A DNA stretch of 64,000 bases from Nonomuraea sp. NEAU-A123 (GCF_018603905.1 NZ_JAHFZZ010000004.1:248001-312000); one strand, 5' to 3'. Shown: positions 26,185 through 35,870, counted from the stretch's first letter. Numbers and translations: made by a program. The notes: generated by a model not told the origin, from the sequence alone.

Positions 26185-27495
26185 ATGGCGCGCTGGATCG
26201 CCGATTGGCACCCCGACGACAAGACCTTCTGGGAAGGCTCCGGCAAGCGGATCGCCCGGCGCAATCTCGTCTTCTCGATCCTGGCCGAGCACCTCGGGTT
26301 CACGGTGTGGACGCTGCTGAGCATCGTGGCCGCCAAGATGGGCGCCTACGACTTCTCCACCGACCAGCTCTTCTGGCTGGTGGCGCTGCCCAACCTCGTC
26401 GGCTCCGTGTTGCGTGTCCCCTACACGTTCGGCCCGGCCAGGTTCGGTGGCGCCACGTTCACCACGGTCAGCGCGTTGCTGCTGGTCATCCCCACGGTGC
26501 TGCTCGGGCTGGCGGTCAGCGACCCGGGCACCCCGTACTGGATGTTCCTGGTGATCGCGGCGCTGGCCGGGGTCGGCGGCGGCAACTTCGCCTCCAGCAT
26601 GGCGAACATCACCTACTTCTACCCGCGCTCGCGGCAAGGGGTGGCGCTCGGGCTGAACGCGGCCGGCGGCAACATCGGGGTCAGCTCCGTGCAGCTGGTC
26701 ATGCCGCTGGTGATCGGCGGGTTCGGGCTGGCCGCCGCGGGCTGGTTCTGGGTGCCGCTGGTCGTCGTGGCCGCCGTCTGCGCCTGGTTCTTCATGGACA
26801 ACCTGGCGGTGGCCAAGGCCAAGCCGCGCGAGCAACTGGCGGTGGCCGGGCGGGCGCAGACGTGGATCATGTCGTTCCTGTACATCGGCACGTTCGGCTC
26901 GTTCATCGGCTACTCGACGGCCTTCCCGCTGCTGGCCAAGAGCCTGTTCCCCGGCTCGCCGTGGGCGGCGGTGGCCTTCGTCGGCCCGCTGATCGGCTCG
27001 CTGATCAGGCCGGTGGGCGGCTGGCTCGCCGACAAGAAGGGCGGGGCGCCGGTGACTCTGCTGAACTTCGCCGCCATGGGCGTCGGAGTGGTCCTGGTCT
27101 GGCTCGGCAGCACCTCGGGCAACTTCTGGATGTTCTTCCTGTCCTTCCAGGTGCTCTTCCTCACGGCGGGCATCGGCAACGGCTCCACCTACCGGATGAT
27201 CCCGGCGATCTTCCAGGCCAAGGCCGTGGCCGAGCGCGGCACCGGCGAGGAGGCCCTGATGTACGGCAAGCGGCAGGCGTCCGCGGCCATCGGGATCATC
27301 TCCGCGGTCGGAGCGCTCGGCGGGTTCCTCATCAACCGCGCGTTCGGCATGTCGTTCGCCCAGACGGGCAGCCCGGCCACCGCGTTCGTCGGGTTCGGCG
27401 CCTTCTACGTGGCCTGCTTCACGCTGACGTGGTGGTGCTACACGCGCAAGGTCGGCGTCTCGCTCGTCGGCAGCCTGGCCGACGCCCGTGTCTGA
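26185..27495 (+). CDS. narK: Nitrate/nitrite transporter (NarK/NasA MFS type)
   Basis: A 436-residue MFS transporter of the nitrate/nitrite porter family with about 12 membrane segments. Both nitrate signatures are present: GVGGGNFASSMANITYFYP after segment 4 and GIGNGSTYRMIP in the second half. It imports nitrate or exchanges it for nitrite. The ATG follows taggagga. Its stop overlaps the nitrate reductase start by eight bases, so uptake and reduction are co-expressed. Confidence 0.93.
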   Translation: MARWIADWHPDDKTFWEGSGKRIARRNLVFSILAEHLGFTVWTLLSIVAAKMGAYDFSTDQLFWLVALPNLVGSVLRVPYTFGPARFGGATFTTVSALLLVIPTVLLGLAVSDPGTPYWMFLVIAALAGVGGGNFASSMANITYFYPRSRQGVALGLNAAGGNIGVSSVQLVMPLVIGGFGLAAAGWFWVPLVVVAAVCAWFFMDNLAVAKAKPREQLAVAGRAQTWIMSFLYIGTFGSFIGYSTAFPLLAKSLFPGSPWAAVAFVGPLIGSLIRPVGGWLADKKGGAPVTLLNFAAMGVGVVLVWLGSTSGNFWMFFLSFQVLFLTAGIGNGSTYRMIPAIFQAKAVAERGTGEEALMYGKRQASAAIGIISAVGALGGFLINRAFGMSFAQTGSPATAFVGFGAFYVACFTLTWWCYTRKVGVSLVGSLADARV

Positions 27496-29527
27496 GGATC
27501 CCGTGGTGACCGCGACCCACTGCCCGTACTGCGCTCTTCAGTGCGGCATGACGATCACGGCCCGGGGATCCGAGATCACGATCACTCCGCGCACCGACGT
27601 CCCGGCGAACTCCGGCGGCGCCCTGTGCCAGAAGGGCTGGACGGCGGCCGACCTGCTGACCAACGGCGAGCGCCTGACCACGCCGCTGCTCCACGGCCGG
27701 CCCGTGGCCTGGGACACCGCTCTCGACTACGTGGCCGACCGGCTGATCGCCATCCGCGCCGTGCACGGCCCCGACGCCGTGGCCGTGTTCGGCGGCGGCG
27801 GGCTGACCAACGAGAAGGCCTACCAGCTCGGCAAGTTCGCCAGGGTCGCGCTCGGCACCAGCCAGATCGACTACAACGGCCGCTTCTGCATGTCGTCGGC
27901 CGCGGCCGCCTCGCTCAGGGCGTTCGGGATGGACCGCGGTCTGCCGTTCCCGATCACCGACCTGGCCGAGACCGACGTCGTCCTGCTGGCCGGCGGGAAC
28001 GTCGCCGAGACCATGCCGCCCTTCGTCCGCCACCTGACCGGGCCGCGGCTCATCGTCATCGACCCCCGCCGCACCGCGACGGCCAAGCTGGCCTGGCTGC
28101 ACCTGCAGCCCACGCCGGGCACCGATCTGGCGCTCGCCCTGGGGATGCTGCACCTGGTCATCGCCGAAGGGCTCGTCGACGAGGACTACGTCGCGGCCAG
28201 GACCTCGGGCTTCGAGCAGGTCCGCACCTCGCTCGCCTCATGGTGGCCCGAGCGGGTCGAGCGCATCACCGGCGTGCCCGTCGCCCGGATGCGCGAGGCC
28301 GTACGGGCGCTCGCCGCGGCCGGACGGGCCGCCGTGCTCACCGGGCGGGGCGCCGAACAGCACGCCAAGGGCACCGACACCGTCACCGCGTTCATCAACC
28401 TGGCCCTGGCGCTGGGGCTGCCCGGCCGGCCCGGTTCCGGGTACGGCTGCCTGACCGGCCAGGGCAACGGCCAGGGCGGCAGGGAGCACGGCCAGAAGGC
28501 CGACCAGCTACCCGGCTACCGCAAGATCGACGACCCGGCCGCCCGCGAGCACGTCGCCGCGGTCTGGGGCGTACGGCCCGACGAGCTGCCCGGCCCGGGA
28601 CGCTCGGCCTACGAGCTGCTCGACGCGCTCGGGACGCCCCAGGGGGCGCGCGCCCTGCTGGTCTTCGGCTCCAACCCCGTGGTGTCCGCGCCGCGGTCCG
28701 CGCATGTGACCGAGCGGCTCGACGCGCTCGACCTGCTGGTGGTCTCCGACATCGTGCTGTCGGAGACGGCCGCGCGGGCCGACGTGGTGTTCCCCGTGAC
28801 GCAGTGGGCCGAGGAGACCGGCACCATGACGAACCTCGAAGGCCGGGTGCTCCTGCGCCGCCAGGCCGTACCCGCTCCCGAGGGGGTCAGGAGCGACCTG
28901 GAGGTCATCCGGGAACTGGCCGGACGGCTCGGCCACTGCTTCTCCGCCGAGCCGCGGGAGGTGTTCGACGAGCTGGGCCGGGCCAGCGCGGGCGGCGCGG
29001 CCGACTACGCGGGCATCACCTACGAGCGGATCACCGAGGAGACCGGCGTGTTCTGGCCCTGCCCGTCGCCGCAGGACCCCGGCCGCCCGCGCCCGTTCCT
29101 CGACTCCTTCGCCACCCCGGACGGCCGCGCCAGGTTCGTGCCCGTCGAGCACCGGCCCGCGGCCGAGGAGCCCGACGACGACTACCCCGTCTACCTGACC
29201 ACCGGTCGCGTGCTCGCCCAGTACCAGAGCGGCGCGCAGACCCGCAGGATCGCCGCCCTGTCCAAGGCCGCGCCGGAGCCGTTCGTCGAGCTCCACCCCG
29301 ACCTCGCCGAGCAGCTGGCCATCACCGCCGGAGACGTCGTGCGCGTGCTCAGCCGGCGCGGCGAGAGCACGGCGCTCGCCCGGATCAGCGACTCGATCAG
29401 GCGAGACACCGTCTTCATGCCGTTCCACTGGGAGGGCGCCAACCGCCTGACCAACCCCGCACTCGATCCGACATCGCGGATGCCGGAGTTCAAGGTCTGC
29501 GCCGTCAGGGTGGAGAAGATCGCATGA
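27488..29527 (+). CDS. nasA: Assimilatory nitrate reductase catalytic subunit
   Basis: A 679-residue molybdopterin oxidoreductase (NasC/NarB/NasA type) reducing nitrate to nitrite. The [4Fe-4S] ligands are HCPYCALQCG near the start and GGALCQKGW; the Mo-bis-MGD domain runs to about 520, and the molydop-binding domain ends with MPFHWEG and TNPALDP. It lacks the extra C-terminal BFD [2Fe-2S] domain found in longer NasA; the next flavoprotein carries one instead. GTG start overlapping narK; a GTG pair five codons later is an alternative. Cytoplasmic, no Tat signal. Confidence 0.93.
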   Translation: MSEDPVVTATHCPYCALQCGMTITARGSEITITPRTDVPANSGGALCQKGWTAADLLTNGERLTTPLLHGRPVAWDTALDYVADRLIAIRAVHGPDAVAVFGGGGLTNEKAYQLGKFARVALGTSQIDYNGRFCMSSAAAASLRAFGMDRGLPFPITDLAETDVVLLAGGNVAETMPPFVRHLTGPRLIVIDPRRTATAKLAWLHLQPTPGTDLALALGMLHLVIAEGLVDEDYVAARTSGFEQVRTSLASWWPERVERITGVPVARMREAVRALAAAGRAAVLTGRGAEQHAKGTDTVTAFINLALALGLPGRPGSGYGCLTGQGNGQGGREHGQKADQLPGYRKIDDPAAREHVAAVWGVRPDELPGPGRSAYELLDALGTPQGARALLVFGSNPVVSAPRSAHVTERLDALDLLVVSDIVLSETAARADVVFPVTQWAEETGTMTNLEGRVLLRRQAVPAPEGVRSDLEVIRELAGRLGHCFSAEPREVFDELGRASAGGAADYAGITYERITEETGVFWPCPSPQDPGRPRPFLDSFATPDGRARFVPVEHRPAAEEPDDDYPVYLTTGRVLAQYQSGAQTRRIAALSKAAPEPFVELHPDLAEQLAITAGDVVRVLSRRGESTALARISDSIRRDTVFMPFHWEGANRLTNPALDPTSRMPEFKVCAVRVEKIA

Positions 29528-30918
29528 GGCTCGTCGTAGTAGGCAACGGGATGGCCGGGTCGCGGCTGGTCGGCGAGGTGCGGGCGCGTGATCCGCACCT
29601 GTCGATCACCGTGTTCGGCGCCGAGACCTGGCAGCCCTACAACCGGGTGCTGCTGTCGAACGTCCTGGCCGGGAGCTCGGGTCCCGACCAGGTACGGCTG
29701 CTCGACCCGAGCTGGTACGCCACCCACGACGTCGAGGCCGTCTTCGGCAGCGAAGTGGTGCGCATCGACCGGAGCGCCCAGACGGTGCACACCGCCGACG
29801 GCCGGAGCACGCCGTACGACATGCTGGTCCTGGCCACCGGCAGCCAGGCGGTCGTCCCGCCGGTGCCCGGAGCCGAGCTGGCGATCCCGTTCCGCACGCT
29901 CGACGACTGCCACCGCATCATGGAGGCGGCCGAGCGCGCGGGCCGGGCGGTGGTGGTCGGCGGCGGCCTGCTCGGCATCGAGGCCGCGCGCGGGCTGGCC
30001 GGGCGCGGCCTGCCCGTGACGCTGCTGCACCTGGCCGGCCACCTGATGGAGCGGCAGCTCGACGCCGAGGCCGGGCTGGTGCTCGGCGAGACGCTCACCG
30101 GGCTGGGCGTGGACATCCGCACCGGCGTGTCGGCCGAGGCGATCCTGGAAGAGGGCGTCCGGCTGGCCGACGGCGAGCTGGTCGAGGCCGACCTCGTCGT
30201 GCTGGCCTGCGGCGTGCGGGCCGTGACGGGGCTGGCGAAGGAGTCGGGCCTGTCCGTACGGCGGGGCATCCTCGTGGACGACGAGATGCGTACCGAGGAC
30301 CCGGCGGTGTTCGCCATCGGCGAGTGCGCTGAGCACGACGGCACCGTCTACGGCCTGGTCGCCCCCGCCTGGGAGCAGGCGGCCGTGGCCGCCGAGGTCA
30401 TCACCGGCGGCAAGGCGCTCTATCGGGGCTCGCGGCTGGTGACCAGGCTCAAGGCCAGGAGCGTCGAGCTGGCCGCGATGGGCGAGACCCAGCTCACCGA
30501 GGAACACGCCGAGGTGGTGCGCTTCACCCATCGGGCCCGCGGCACCTACCGCAAGCTGGTCATCCGCGACGGCCGGCTGGTCGGCGCGATCCTGCTGGGC
30601 GACACCGACGCCGTCGGCACGCTCACCCAGCTCTTCGACCGAGGTGGGCCGCTGCCGGGCGACCGCGCCGGGCTGCTGTTCCCCGGGCTGGCGACGGTCA
30701 CCGTGGCCGACAGCCCGGTGCTCATGCCCGACGCGGCGAAGGTCTGCCAGTGCAACAACGTGACCAAGGGCCAGATCAGGGCGTGCTGGGAGGCCGGCGC
30801 GCGGGACGTGGCCGCGGTGGCGTCCGCGACCAGGGCCACGACCGGATGCGGGACCTGCCGGGATGCCGTGGAAGGCATCGTCGGCTGGCTGTGTGAGCAG
30901 GAAGGGATCTCGGCATGA
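29524..30918 (+). CDS. FAD/NAD(P)-dependent oxidoreductase with BFD [2Fe-2S] domain (NasB-like electron donor)
   Basis: A 464-residue flavoprotein resembling the first half of NirB. FAD site VVVGNGMAGSRLV, NAD(P) site VVVGGGLLGIEAA, ATG motif (LATGSQ). The C-terminus has a BFD-like iron-sulfur motif, CQC, then CGTC about 33 residues later. It probably feeds electrons from NAD(P)H to the nitrate reductase upstream. Linked by four-base overlaps to both neighbours. Confidence 0.85.
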   Translation: MRLVVVGNGMAGSRLVGEVRARDPHLSITVFGAETWQPYNRVLLSNVLAGSSGPDQVRLLDPSWYATHDVEAVFGSEVVRIDRSAQTVHTADGRSTPYDMLVLATGSQAVVPPVPGAELAIPFRTLDDCHRIMEAAERAGRAVVVGGGLLGIEAARGLAGRGLPVTLLHLAGHLMERQLDAEAGLVLGETLTGLGVDIRTGVSAEAILEEGVRLADGELVEADLVVLACGVRAVTGLAKESGLSVRRGILVDDEMRTEDPAVFAIGECAEHDGTVYGLVAPAWEQAAVAAEVITGGKALYRGSRLVTRLKARSVELAAMGETQLTEEHAEVVRFTHRARGTYRKLVIRDGRLVGAILLGDTDAVGTLTQLFDRGGPLPGDRAGLLFPGLATVTVADSPVLMPDAAKVCQCNNVTKGQIRACWEAGARDVAAVASATRATTGCGTCRDAVEGIVGWLCEQEGISA

Positions 30919-33347
30919 ACAGGATCGTCGTCGTCGGTTACGGACCCACCGCCCATCGGCTCGTCGAAACGCTGTACGAGCGGGGCTTCGACGGCCGGGT
31001 CACGGTGATAGGCGAGGAGCCCCGCCCCGCCTACGACCGGGTCGCGCTGACCTCCTACCTGTCGGGGATCAGCGTCGAGGACCTCACCTATCCGGTGCCG
31101 CCGGGCACGGTGACCAGGCTCGGCGGGCGCGTCACCGGGATCGACCGCGAGGCCCGCACGGTCACGCTGGCCGACGGGTCGGCCGAGCCGTACGACGTGC
31201 TCGTGCTGGCGACCGGGTCGGCGCCGTTCGTGCCGCCGGTGCCGGGCGCTGAGCACGCCTACGTCTACCGGACCATCGACGACCTTGACGCGATCAGGAT
31301 GGCCGCCAAGGACGCGACCGAGGGCGTGGTGGTCGGCGGCGGGCTGCTCGGCCTGGAGGCCGCCGACGCGCTGCGCGGGCTGGGGCTCAAGACGCACATC
31401 GTGGAGATGAGCCCCTGGCTGATGCCCCGCCAGGTCGACGAGGGCGGCGGCTCGGTGCTCAAGGGCCACATCGAGGCGCTCGGGCTCAGCGTGCACGCGG
31501 GCGCGGGCGTCCAGGAGATCGTCGCCGGCGAGCGCGGCGTCACCGGGCTGCGCAAGCCCGACGGCACCCTGCTGGACGCCCAGATCGTCGTCTTCTCCGC
31601 CGGGATCAGGCCGCGCGACGAGCTCGCCCGGACCAGTGGGCTGGACGTGGGCGAGCGGGGCGGCATCACGGTGGACGCCGGGATGCGTACGTCGGACCCG
31701 GCGATCTACGCGATCGGCGAGTGCGCGCTGGCGGGCGGCATGGTGTACGGGCTGGTCGGGCCATGTTTCACCATGGCGGAGGTGGCCGCGGACCGCATCC
31801 TGGGCGGGGCCGCCACCTTCGACGGGGCCGACCTGTCGACCAAGCTGAAGCTGCTCGGCGTCGAGGTGGCGCAGTTCGGCGCGATGGACGGGGCGCTCGA
31901 CGTCACGTACATGGACCCGGTGGCCGGCGTCTACAAGAGGCTGTTCATCAGCGACGACGCCAAGACGCTGCTCGGCGGCATCTGCGTCGGCGACGCCTCG
32001 CCGTACTCGGCGCTGCGCCCCTTCGTCGGCAAGCCGCTGCCCGCGGCGCCGTCCGACCTGCTGTTCAGCGGGTCGGGAGCCGAGCTGGACCTGCCCGACG
32101 ACGCGCAGGTGTGCTCGTGCAACAACGTCAGCGCGGGGACGGTCCGCACCGCCATCGCCGACAAGGCGCTCACCGACGTTCCCGGGATCAAGGCGTGCAC
32201 GCGGGCGGGCACCACCTGCGGGAGCTGCGTGCCGATGCTCAAGCAGCTCCTGGAGAAGTCCGGGGTCGAGGTGAGCAAGGCGCTGTGCGAGCACTTCACC
32301 TACTCCAGGGCCGAGCTGTACGACATCGTCAAGGTGCGCGGCATCACCACGTTCTCGGAGCTGATCTCCGCGCACGGCGAAGGCCGGGGCTGCGACATCT
32401 GCAAGCCGGCCGTGGCCTCGATCCTCGCCTCGCTGCACAACGGGCACGTCCTCGACGGCGAGCGGGCGGCCTTGCAGGACACCAACGACGCCTTCCTCGC
32501 CAACATCCAGAAGAACGGCACGTACTCGGTCGTCCCGCGCATCCCCGGCGGCGAGATCACACCGGACAAGCTCATCGTGATCGGCGAGGTGGCCCGCGAC
32601 TTCGGCCTCTACACCAAGATCACCGGAGGGCAGCGGATCGACCTGTTCGGCGCCCGCGTCGAGCAACTGCCGCAGATCTGGCGGCGGCTCGTCGACGCCG
32701 GGTTCGAGTCCGGCCACGCCTACGGCAAGGCGCTGCGGACGGTGAAGTCGTGCGTCGGATCCGCCTGGTGCCGCTACGGCGTCCAGGACTCCGTCGGCCT
32801 GGCCATCGACCTGGAGCTGCGCTACCGCGGCCTGCGCGCGCCGCACAAGCTCAAGTCGGCCGTGTCCGGCTGTGCCCGCGAGTGCGCGGAGGCCAGGTCG
32901 AAGGACTTCGGGATCATCGCCACCGAGCAGGGCTGGAACCTGTACGTCGGCGGCAACGGCGGGTTCAAGCCGCGCCACGCCGACCTGCTGGCGGCTGATC
33001 TGAGCACCGAGGAACTGATCAGGACGATCGACCGGTTCGTCATGTTCTACATCCGCACCGCCGATCGGCTGCAACGCACCGCCGCCTGGCTGGAGTCGCT
33101 CGACGGCGGCCTCGACTACCTGCGGCAGGTGATCATCGACGACTCGCTGGGGATCTGCGCCGAGCTGGATGCCCAGATGGAGTACCACGTCGCCACGTAC
33201 GTGGACGAATGGCAGACGACCATCGACGATCCGGAGAAGCTCGGCCGGTTCGTCAGCTTCGTGAACGCGCCGGGGGTTCCCGACCCGTCGATCGTCTTCG
33301 AGACCGAACGCGACCAGATCAAGCCGGTGGAGGTGGCGGCCCGATGA
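30915..33347 (+). CDS. nirB: Nitrite reductase [NAD(P)H] large subunit
   Basis: An 810-residue NirB reducing nitrite to ammonium with six electrons. FAD site VVVGYGPTAHRLVE, NAD site VVVGGGLLGLEAAD, a BFD domain (CSCNN, then TTCGSCVP), a second CDICKP segment and the sirohaem/[4Fe-4S] ligands in KSCVGSAWCRYG and SGCARECAEAR. Length is normal. Overlaps the flavoprotein start and the nirD start by four bases each, so this is one operon. Confidence 0.95.
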   Translation: MNRIVVVGYGPTAHRLVETLYERGFDGRVTVIGEEPRPAYDRVALTSYLSGISVEDLTYPVPPGTVTRLGGRVTGIDREARTVTLADGSAEPYDVLVLATGSAPFVPPVPGAEHAYVYRTIDDLDAIRMAAKDATEGVVVGGGLLGLEAADALRGLGLKTHIVEMSPWLMPRQVDEGGGSVLKGHIEALGLSVHAGAGVQEIVAGERGVTGLRKPDGTLLDAQIVVFSAGIRPRDELARTSGLDVGERGGITVDAGMRTSDPAIYAIGECALAGGMVYGLVGPCFTMAEVAADRILGGAATFDGADLSTKLKLLGVEVAQFGAMDGALDVTYMDPVAGVYKRLFISDDAKTLLGGICVGDASPYSALRPFVGKPLPAAPSDLLFSGSGAELDLPDDAQVCSCNNVSAGTVRTAIADKALTDVPGIKACTRAGTTCGSCVPMLKQLLEKSGVEVSKALCEHFTYSRAELYDIVKVRGITTFSELISAHGEGRGCDICKPAVASILASLHNGHVLDGERAALQDTNDAFLANIQKNGTYSVVPRIPGGEITPDKLIVIGEVARDFGLYTKITGGQRIDLFGARVEQLPQIWRRLVDAGFESGHAYGKALRTVKSCVGSAWCRYGVQDSVGLAIDLELRYRGLRAPHKLKSAVSGCARECAEARSKDFGIIATEQGWNLYVGGNGGFKPRHADLLAADLSTEELIRTIDRFVMFYIRTADRLQRTAAWLESLDGGLDYLRQVIIDDSLGICAELDAQMEYHVATYVDEWQTTIDDPEKLGRFVSFVNAPGVPDPSIVFETERDQIKPVEVAAR

Positions 33348-33673
33348 GTAGCTGGATTCCCGTCTGCGGGTATCAGGCGTTGCTGCCGGAGCGCGGGGTG
33401 TGCGCTCTGGTGGACGGACGGCAGGTGGCCGTCTTCCGTACCTACGACGGAACAGTGCACGCGATCGACAATCTGGACCCGTTCAGCGGGGCGCAGGTGT
33501 TGTCGCGGGGCATCGTCGGCACTCGGCGGGGGGAGCCCACCGTGGCGTCGCCCCTGCACAAGCAGGTGTTCTCGCTGGTGAGCGGGGAGTGCTTGGACGA
33601 GCCTGGGTTCGCTGTGCCGGTTTATCCGATCCGGGTGGACGGTGGGCTGGTGCAGGTGGGGATGGGCGTTTAA
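33344..33673 (+). CDS. nirD: Nitrite reductase small subunit
   Basis: A 109-residue Rieske-fold protein partnering NirB. The fold is recognisable (VAVFRTYDGTVHAIDNLDPFSG, ASPLHKQVFSLVSGECLDEP), and as normal for NirD the Cys/His ligands of a true Rieske cluster are missing. The ATG at 33344 overlaps the nirB stop; longer frames upstream are artefacts. Last gene of the nitrate operon, followed by a hairpin. Confidence 0.93.
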   Translation: MSSWIPVCGYQALLPERGVCALVDGRQVAVFRTYDGTVHAIDNLDPFSGAQVLSRGIVGTRRGEPTVASPLHKQVFSLVSGECLDEPGFAVPVYPIRVDGGLVQVGMGV

Positions 33674-33689
33674 CGGCCATCCTTTGGAA

Positions 33690-33707
33690 GGCCCGGCGAG
33701 GCGGGCC
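33690..33707. terminator. Hairpin after nirD
   Basis: Stem ggcccg/cgggcc with a six-base loop, 17 bases after the nirD stop. No T-run, as usual for actinomycetes. Plausible end of the nitrate operon. Confidence 0.4.
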
Positions 33708-33748
33708 GGTCACGCTCATCGAGCGCGACCGGGTCGCCTCTTTGGGCT

Positions 33749-33988
33749 TTAGGGCTCGGCCATCATCTCCGACGGTGGGTACACGTGCGCGGTCTGATGT
33801 CCCACCGGCAGGACACAGCGCCGTTCGGAGTCGATGCTGTCGCAGCGCTCCGCATCGTCGCGTTGCGGCAGAGGCTCGGGTTCGGTGCTCAGGCTCGTCT
33901 CCAGGTGCGGCACTCGTTGGACGCTATCGGCGACCCGGCGGCGCTTTGGTCGCGGCCCGGCAACGATCCAACCTCTGAACGATCTCAT
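33749..33988 (-). CDS. Possible small Cys/His protein
   Basis: A 79-codon frame whose C-terminal part, with CDSIDSERRCVLPVGHQTAHV, resembles small actinobacterial proteins bearing a C...RCxLPxGHxxxH motif that may bind zinc. The N-terminal half looks less protein-like and no ribosome site is evident before the ATG, so this may be a fragment. It lies in the otherwise empty 434-base gap 33674-34107 together with the nirD hairpin and the upstream region of the lipoprotein gene. Confidence 0.3.
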   Translation of the reverse strand: MRSFRGWIVAGPRPKRRRVADSVQRVPHLETSLSTEPEPLPQRDDAERCDSIDSERRCVLPVGHQTAHVYPPSEMMAEP

Positions 33989-34107
33989 CAACTCTTGTGA
34001 AGGTTACTGTGAGCAATCCCCGTGGCTGGGGCGGGGGGTGGTAAAAGGGTTGTCCGAAGTGGATAAATGGTGCATTAGGGGCGAGTGTTGGGGGGAATCA
34101 CCCCGCT

Positions 34108-34683
34108 ATGAGCACAAATTCCCAGGCCAGAGCACTCCTGTTGGCGGCAGTCGTCCCGGCGATGCTCGTCACGGGCTGTGCCGCGGGCGGTAACGATATG
34201 CATCTGATGGGCGCGGTGGCGAGCCCGGTCTCGCCCATGCCCTCGGAATCAGGCCCGACGCCGGCCGAGTCGGAGACGGGCACCATGAGCCCGATGCCGT
34301 CCGAGTCGGGCACCATGAGCCCGGAACCGTCGGGCTCCGAGATGACCTCGCCGCGCGCGGCGGTACAGGCGTACTTCGACGCGGCCAAGGCCGGTGACGC
34401 GGGTCAGGCCGCCGACGCGTTCACCTCCGACGGCATGGCCGCCGTAGCGGGCAAGCCGACCGCGGAGGGCACCGAGGCGCTGCGCAAACTGTTCGAGGAC
34501 GAGTTCAAGGCGAAGGCCGATCGTACGCACAACTTCGACGAGACGCGGACGTTCGGGAGCGAGGCGGCCTTTGTCCGCACCACCAGCAAGGAGGGTGACG
34601 AGACGTACCGCGAGTTCTTCCTCCTCAAGAAGGCCGACGGTGAGTGGAAGATCGACCGCTTCATGGACAACGAGCCGACCTGA
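34108..34683 (+). CDS. Secreted lipoprotein, NTF2/SnoaL-like domain
   Basis: A 191-residue lipoprotein: signal peptide ALLLAAVVPAMLVTGC with acylated Cys near residue 24. Residues about 38-75 are a Ser/Pro/Glu/Met linker with repeats of the kind GTMSPMPSESG, then a compact domain (AVQAYFDAAKAGDAGQAADAF to EWKIDRF) resembling NTF2/SnoaL-like folds. Function unknown; probably a surface-anchored binding protein. Its start follows ggggggaatca. It stands alone. Confidence 0.7.
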   Translation: MSTNSQARALLLAAVVPAMLVTGCAAGGNDMHLMGAVASPVSPMPSESGPTPAESETGTMSPMPSESGTMSPEPSGSEMTSPRAAVQAYFDAAKAGDAGQAADAFTSDGMAAVAGKPTAEGTEALRKLFEDEFKAKADRTHNFDETRTFGSEAAFVRTTSKEGDETYREFFLLKKADGEWKIDRFMDNEPT

Positions 34684-35461
34684 GCGGGTCGGTGACGCGC
34701 CTGCCTGTCAGCGGCCGATCCCCAAGCCCAGTGTCAGTCCGGTGGCCGTGTCTGTGGCCTGCGAAGGCCCCTGATGGATTGCCTGCCGGAACCAGCCCAA
34801 GCGTGACCATGGCCGCCACGACGGCGGCCATGGCCGCGCCGGAGACCGGACCGTGCGCCACGCCGAAGTCATTCGCCACCGCCTGGGCGTGACAAGGCGT
34901 GACTTTCGCGTGACAGGGCGGGCACATCGCGATATGACTTATCCAAGGAGTCCTCGACCAAGCGGAGCCGCGTGTCCAGCGACCAGGGTGAGGCGCCGGG
35001 CAGCCCGGGCATGGACCGCGGTGAGGCCCGGTTGGCACGGGATCATGCGCGGCGTGGCGCCCGGGCATAGTGCGGCTGTCGGACCCGTGGACCCGCCGCC
35101 TGATCGGACGTCCGGCGTCCGGCGACTTCTTCCGCATGACGGCACTGGCCTGGACTGTGAAATCAGTAAGACCCCTAACGGCGTCCTCAATAACCAGCAG
35201 ACCCTCACCAATATCAACGGTCTGCCCTCCTCGTCCAGTCGGCGCCACCCGGCTGGACCGTCGTCGCCGTCGTGCAGACCTACCTGTGCGTGTACGCCCG
35301 AGGCGGCGGGGTCGGCGACAACGCCGTATCGATCCGCAAGCTCTGAGCCCGACGGTCACCGAGCCTGACACCCCGGCCGAGGAGGTATCAGGCTCTGCGT
35401 CCGCCGCTTGGCGACGACATGATCGAACTGTCGTGGGCCGGCAAACTACCGCCGGCGGCGC
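34684..35461. other. 778-base stretch without a convincing gene
   Basis: Both strands have only low-quality frames. On the plus strand, codons ending at 35346 read GWTVVAVVQTYLCVYARGG-like sequence without a start, perhaps a relic of a lost gene. On the minus strand a short frame near 34930 begins MCPPCHAKVTPCHAQ but has no ribosome site. Three GTGAC direct repeats lie at 34887-34914. Probably decayed sequence. Confidence 0.45.
34887..34914. repeat. Three direct repeats of GCGTGAC
   Basis: gcgtgac occurs at 34887-34893, 34897-34903 and 34908-34914, with 10- and 11-base periods, that is one helical turn. On the other strand the units read GTCACGC, loosely like PhoP-type direct repeats. It may be a response-regulator site or just repeated codons in a decayed frame. 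Confidence 0.4.
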
Positions 35462-35821
35462 TCAGCCGAAGAAGTTGTAGGCACGGTTTATCCTTCCTCC
35501 CTCCATGCTCACGACTCCGTAACCGGTGGCCAGAGGAGTGGCGGAGGCATCAGGCTGGACGAGGTGCCAGGAGAACAGGGCCAGATCATGGTGCGTGCTG
35601 ATCACCTTGGTCACCGCGAGCACAAGGTTGCCGAGTTTCTCCTCACGCGCGTGGCCGATGGCCGCTGCGATGTTGTCGCGGCCTTCGGCCGTCCAGTCGG
35701 GGTCGATGACGGTGGCGTTCTCCGTGAAGATCGCCTCGATAGTGGCGTTGCGATGGGCACGATCCAGGTCGTTCCAGGCGGCGAAATAGGTGTGGACGAT
35801 GCCGTCGACGGGCTCGCTCAT
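35462..35821 (-). CDS. NTF2/SnoaL-like protein
   Basis: A 119-residue cone-shaped SnoaL/NTF2-like protein: VDGIVHTYFAAWNDLDRAHRNATIEAIFTENATVIDPDW is characteristic, and the end has the usual INRAYNFFG strand. Such proteins act as isomerases, cyclases or dehydratases, or have no known activity. It sits 49 bases downstream of the NAD(P)-binding reductase on the same strand, so the two probably form an operon repressed by the divergent TetR protein. Confidence 0.8.
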   Translation of the reverse strand: MSEPVDGIVHTYFAAWNDLDRAHRNATIEAIFTENATVIDPDWTAEGRDNIAAAIGHAREEKLGNLVLAVTKVISTHHDLALFSWHLVQPDASATPLATGYGVVSMEGGRINRAYNFFG

Positions 35822-35870
35822 TATGTGATCTTCTCTGTGTCCGCTGCTGTTTGAGAGGTGGGGCGGCGGC

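Noticed and set aside
27541..30918. A 1125-codon plus-strand open frame spanning nitrate reductase and the flavoprotein
   Set aside because: The first two thirds are the shifted frame of the nitrate reductase with Arg/Pro/Gly-rich composition; only the part from 29524 is a real protein.
30546..33188. An 880-codon minus-strand frame opposite nirB
   Set aside because: Shadow of nirB; composition is typical antisense GC-rich frame and nirB motifs on the plus strand are unmistakable.
33209..33343. An upstream-extended nirD start at 33209
   Set aside because: The added 45 residues are the shifted frame of nirB; the ATG at 33344 overlaps the nirB stop and begins the Rieske-like fold.
34853..35368. 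A 171-codon plus-strand frame in the gene-poor stretch
   Set aside because: No ribosome site, no recognisable fold, and composition changes along its length; treated as decayed sequence.
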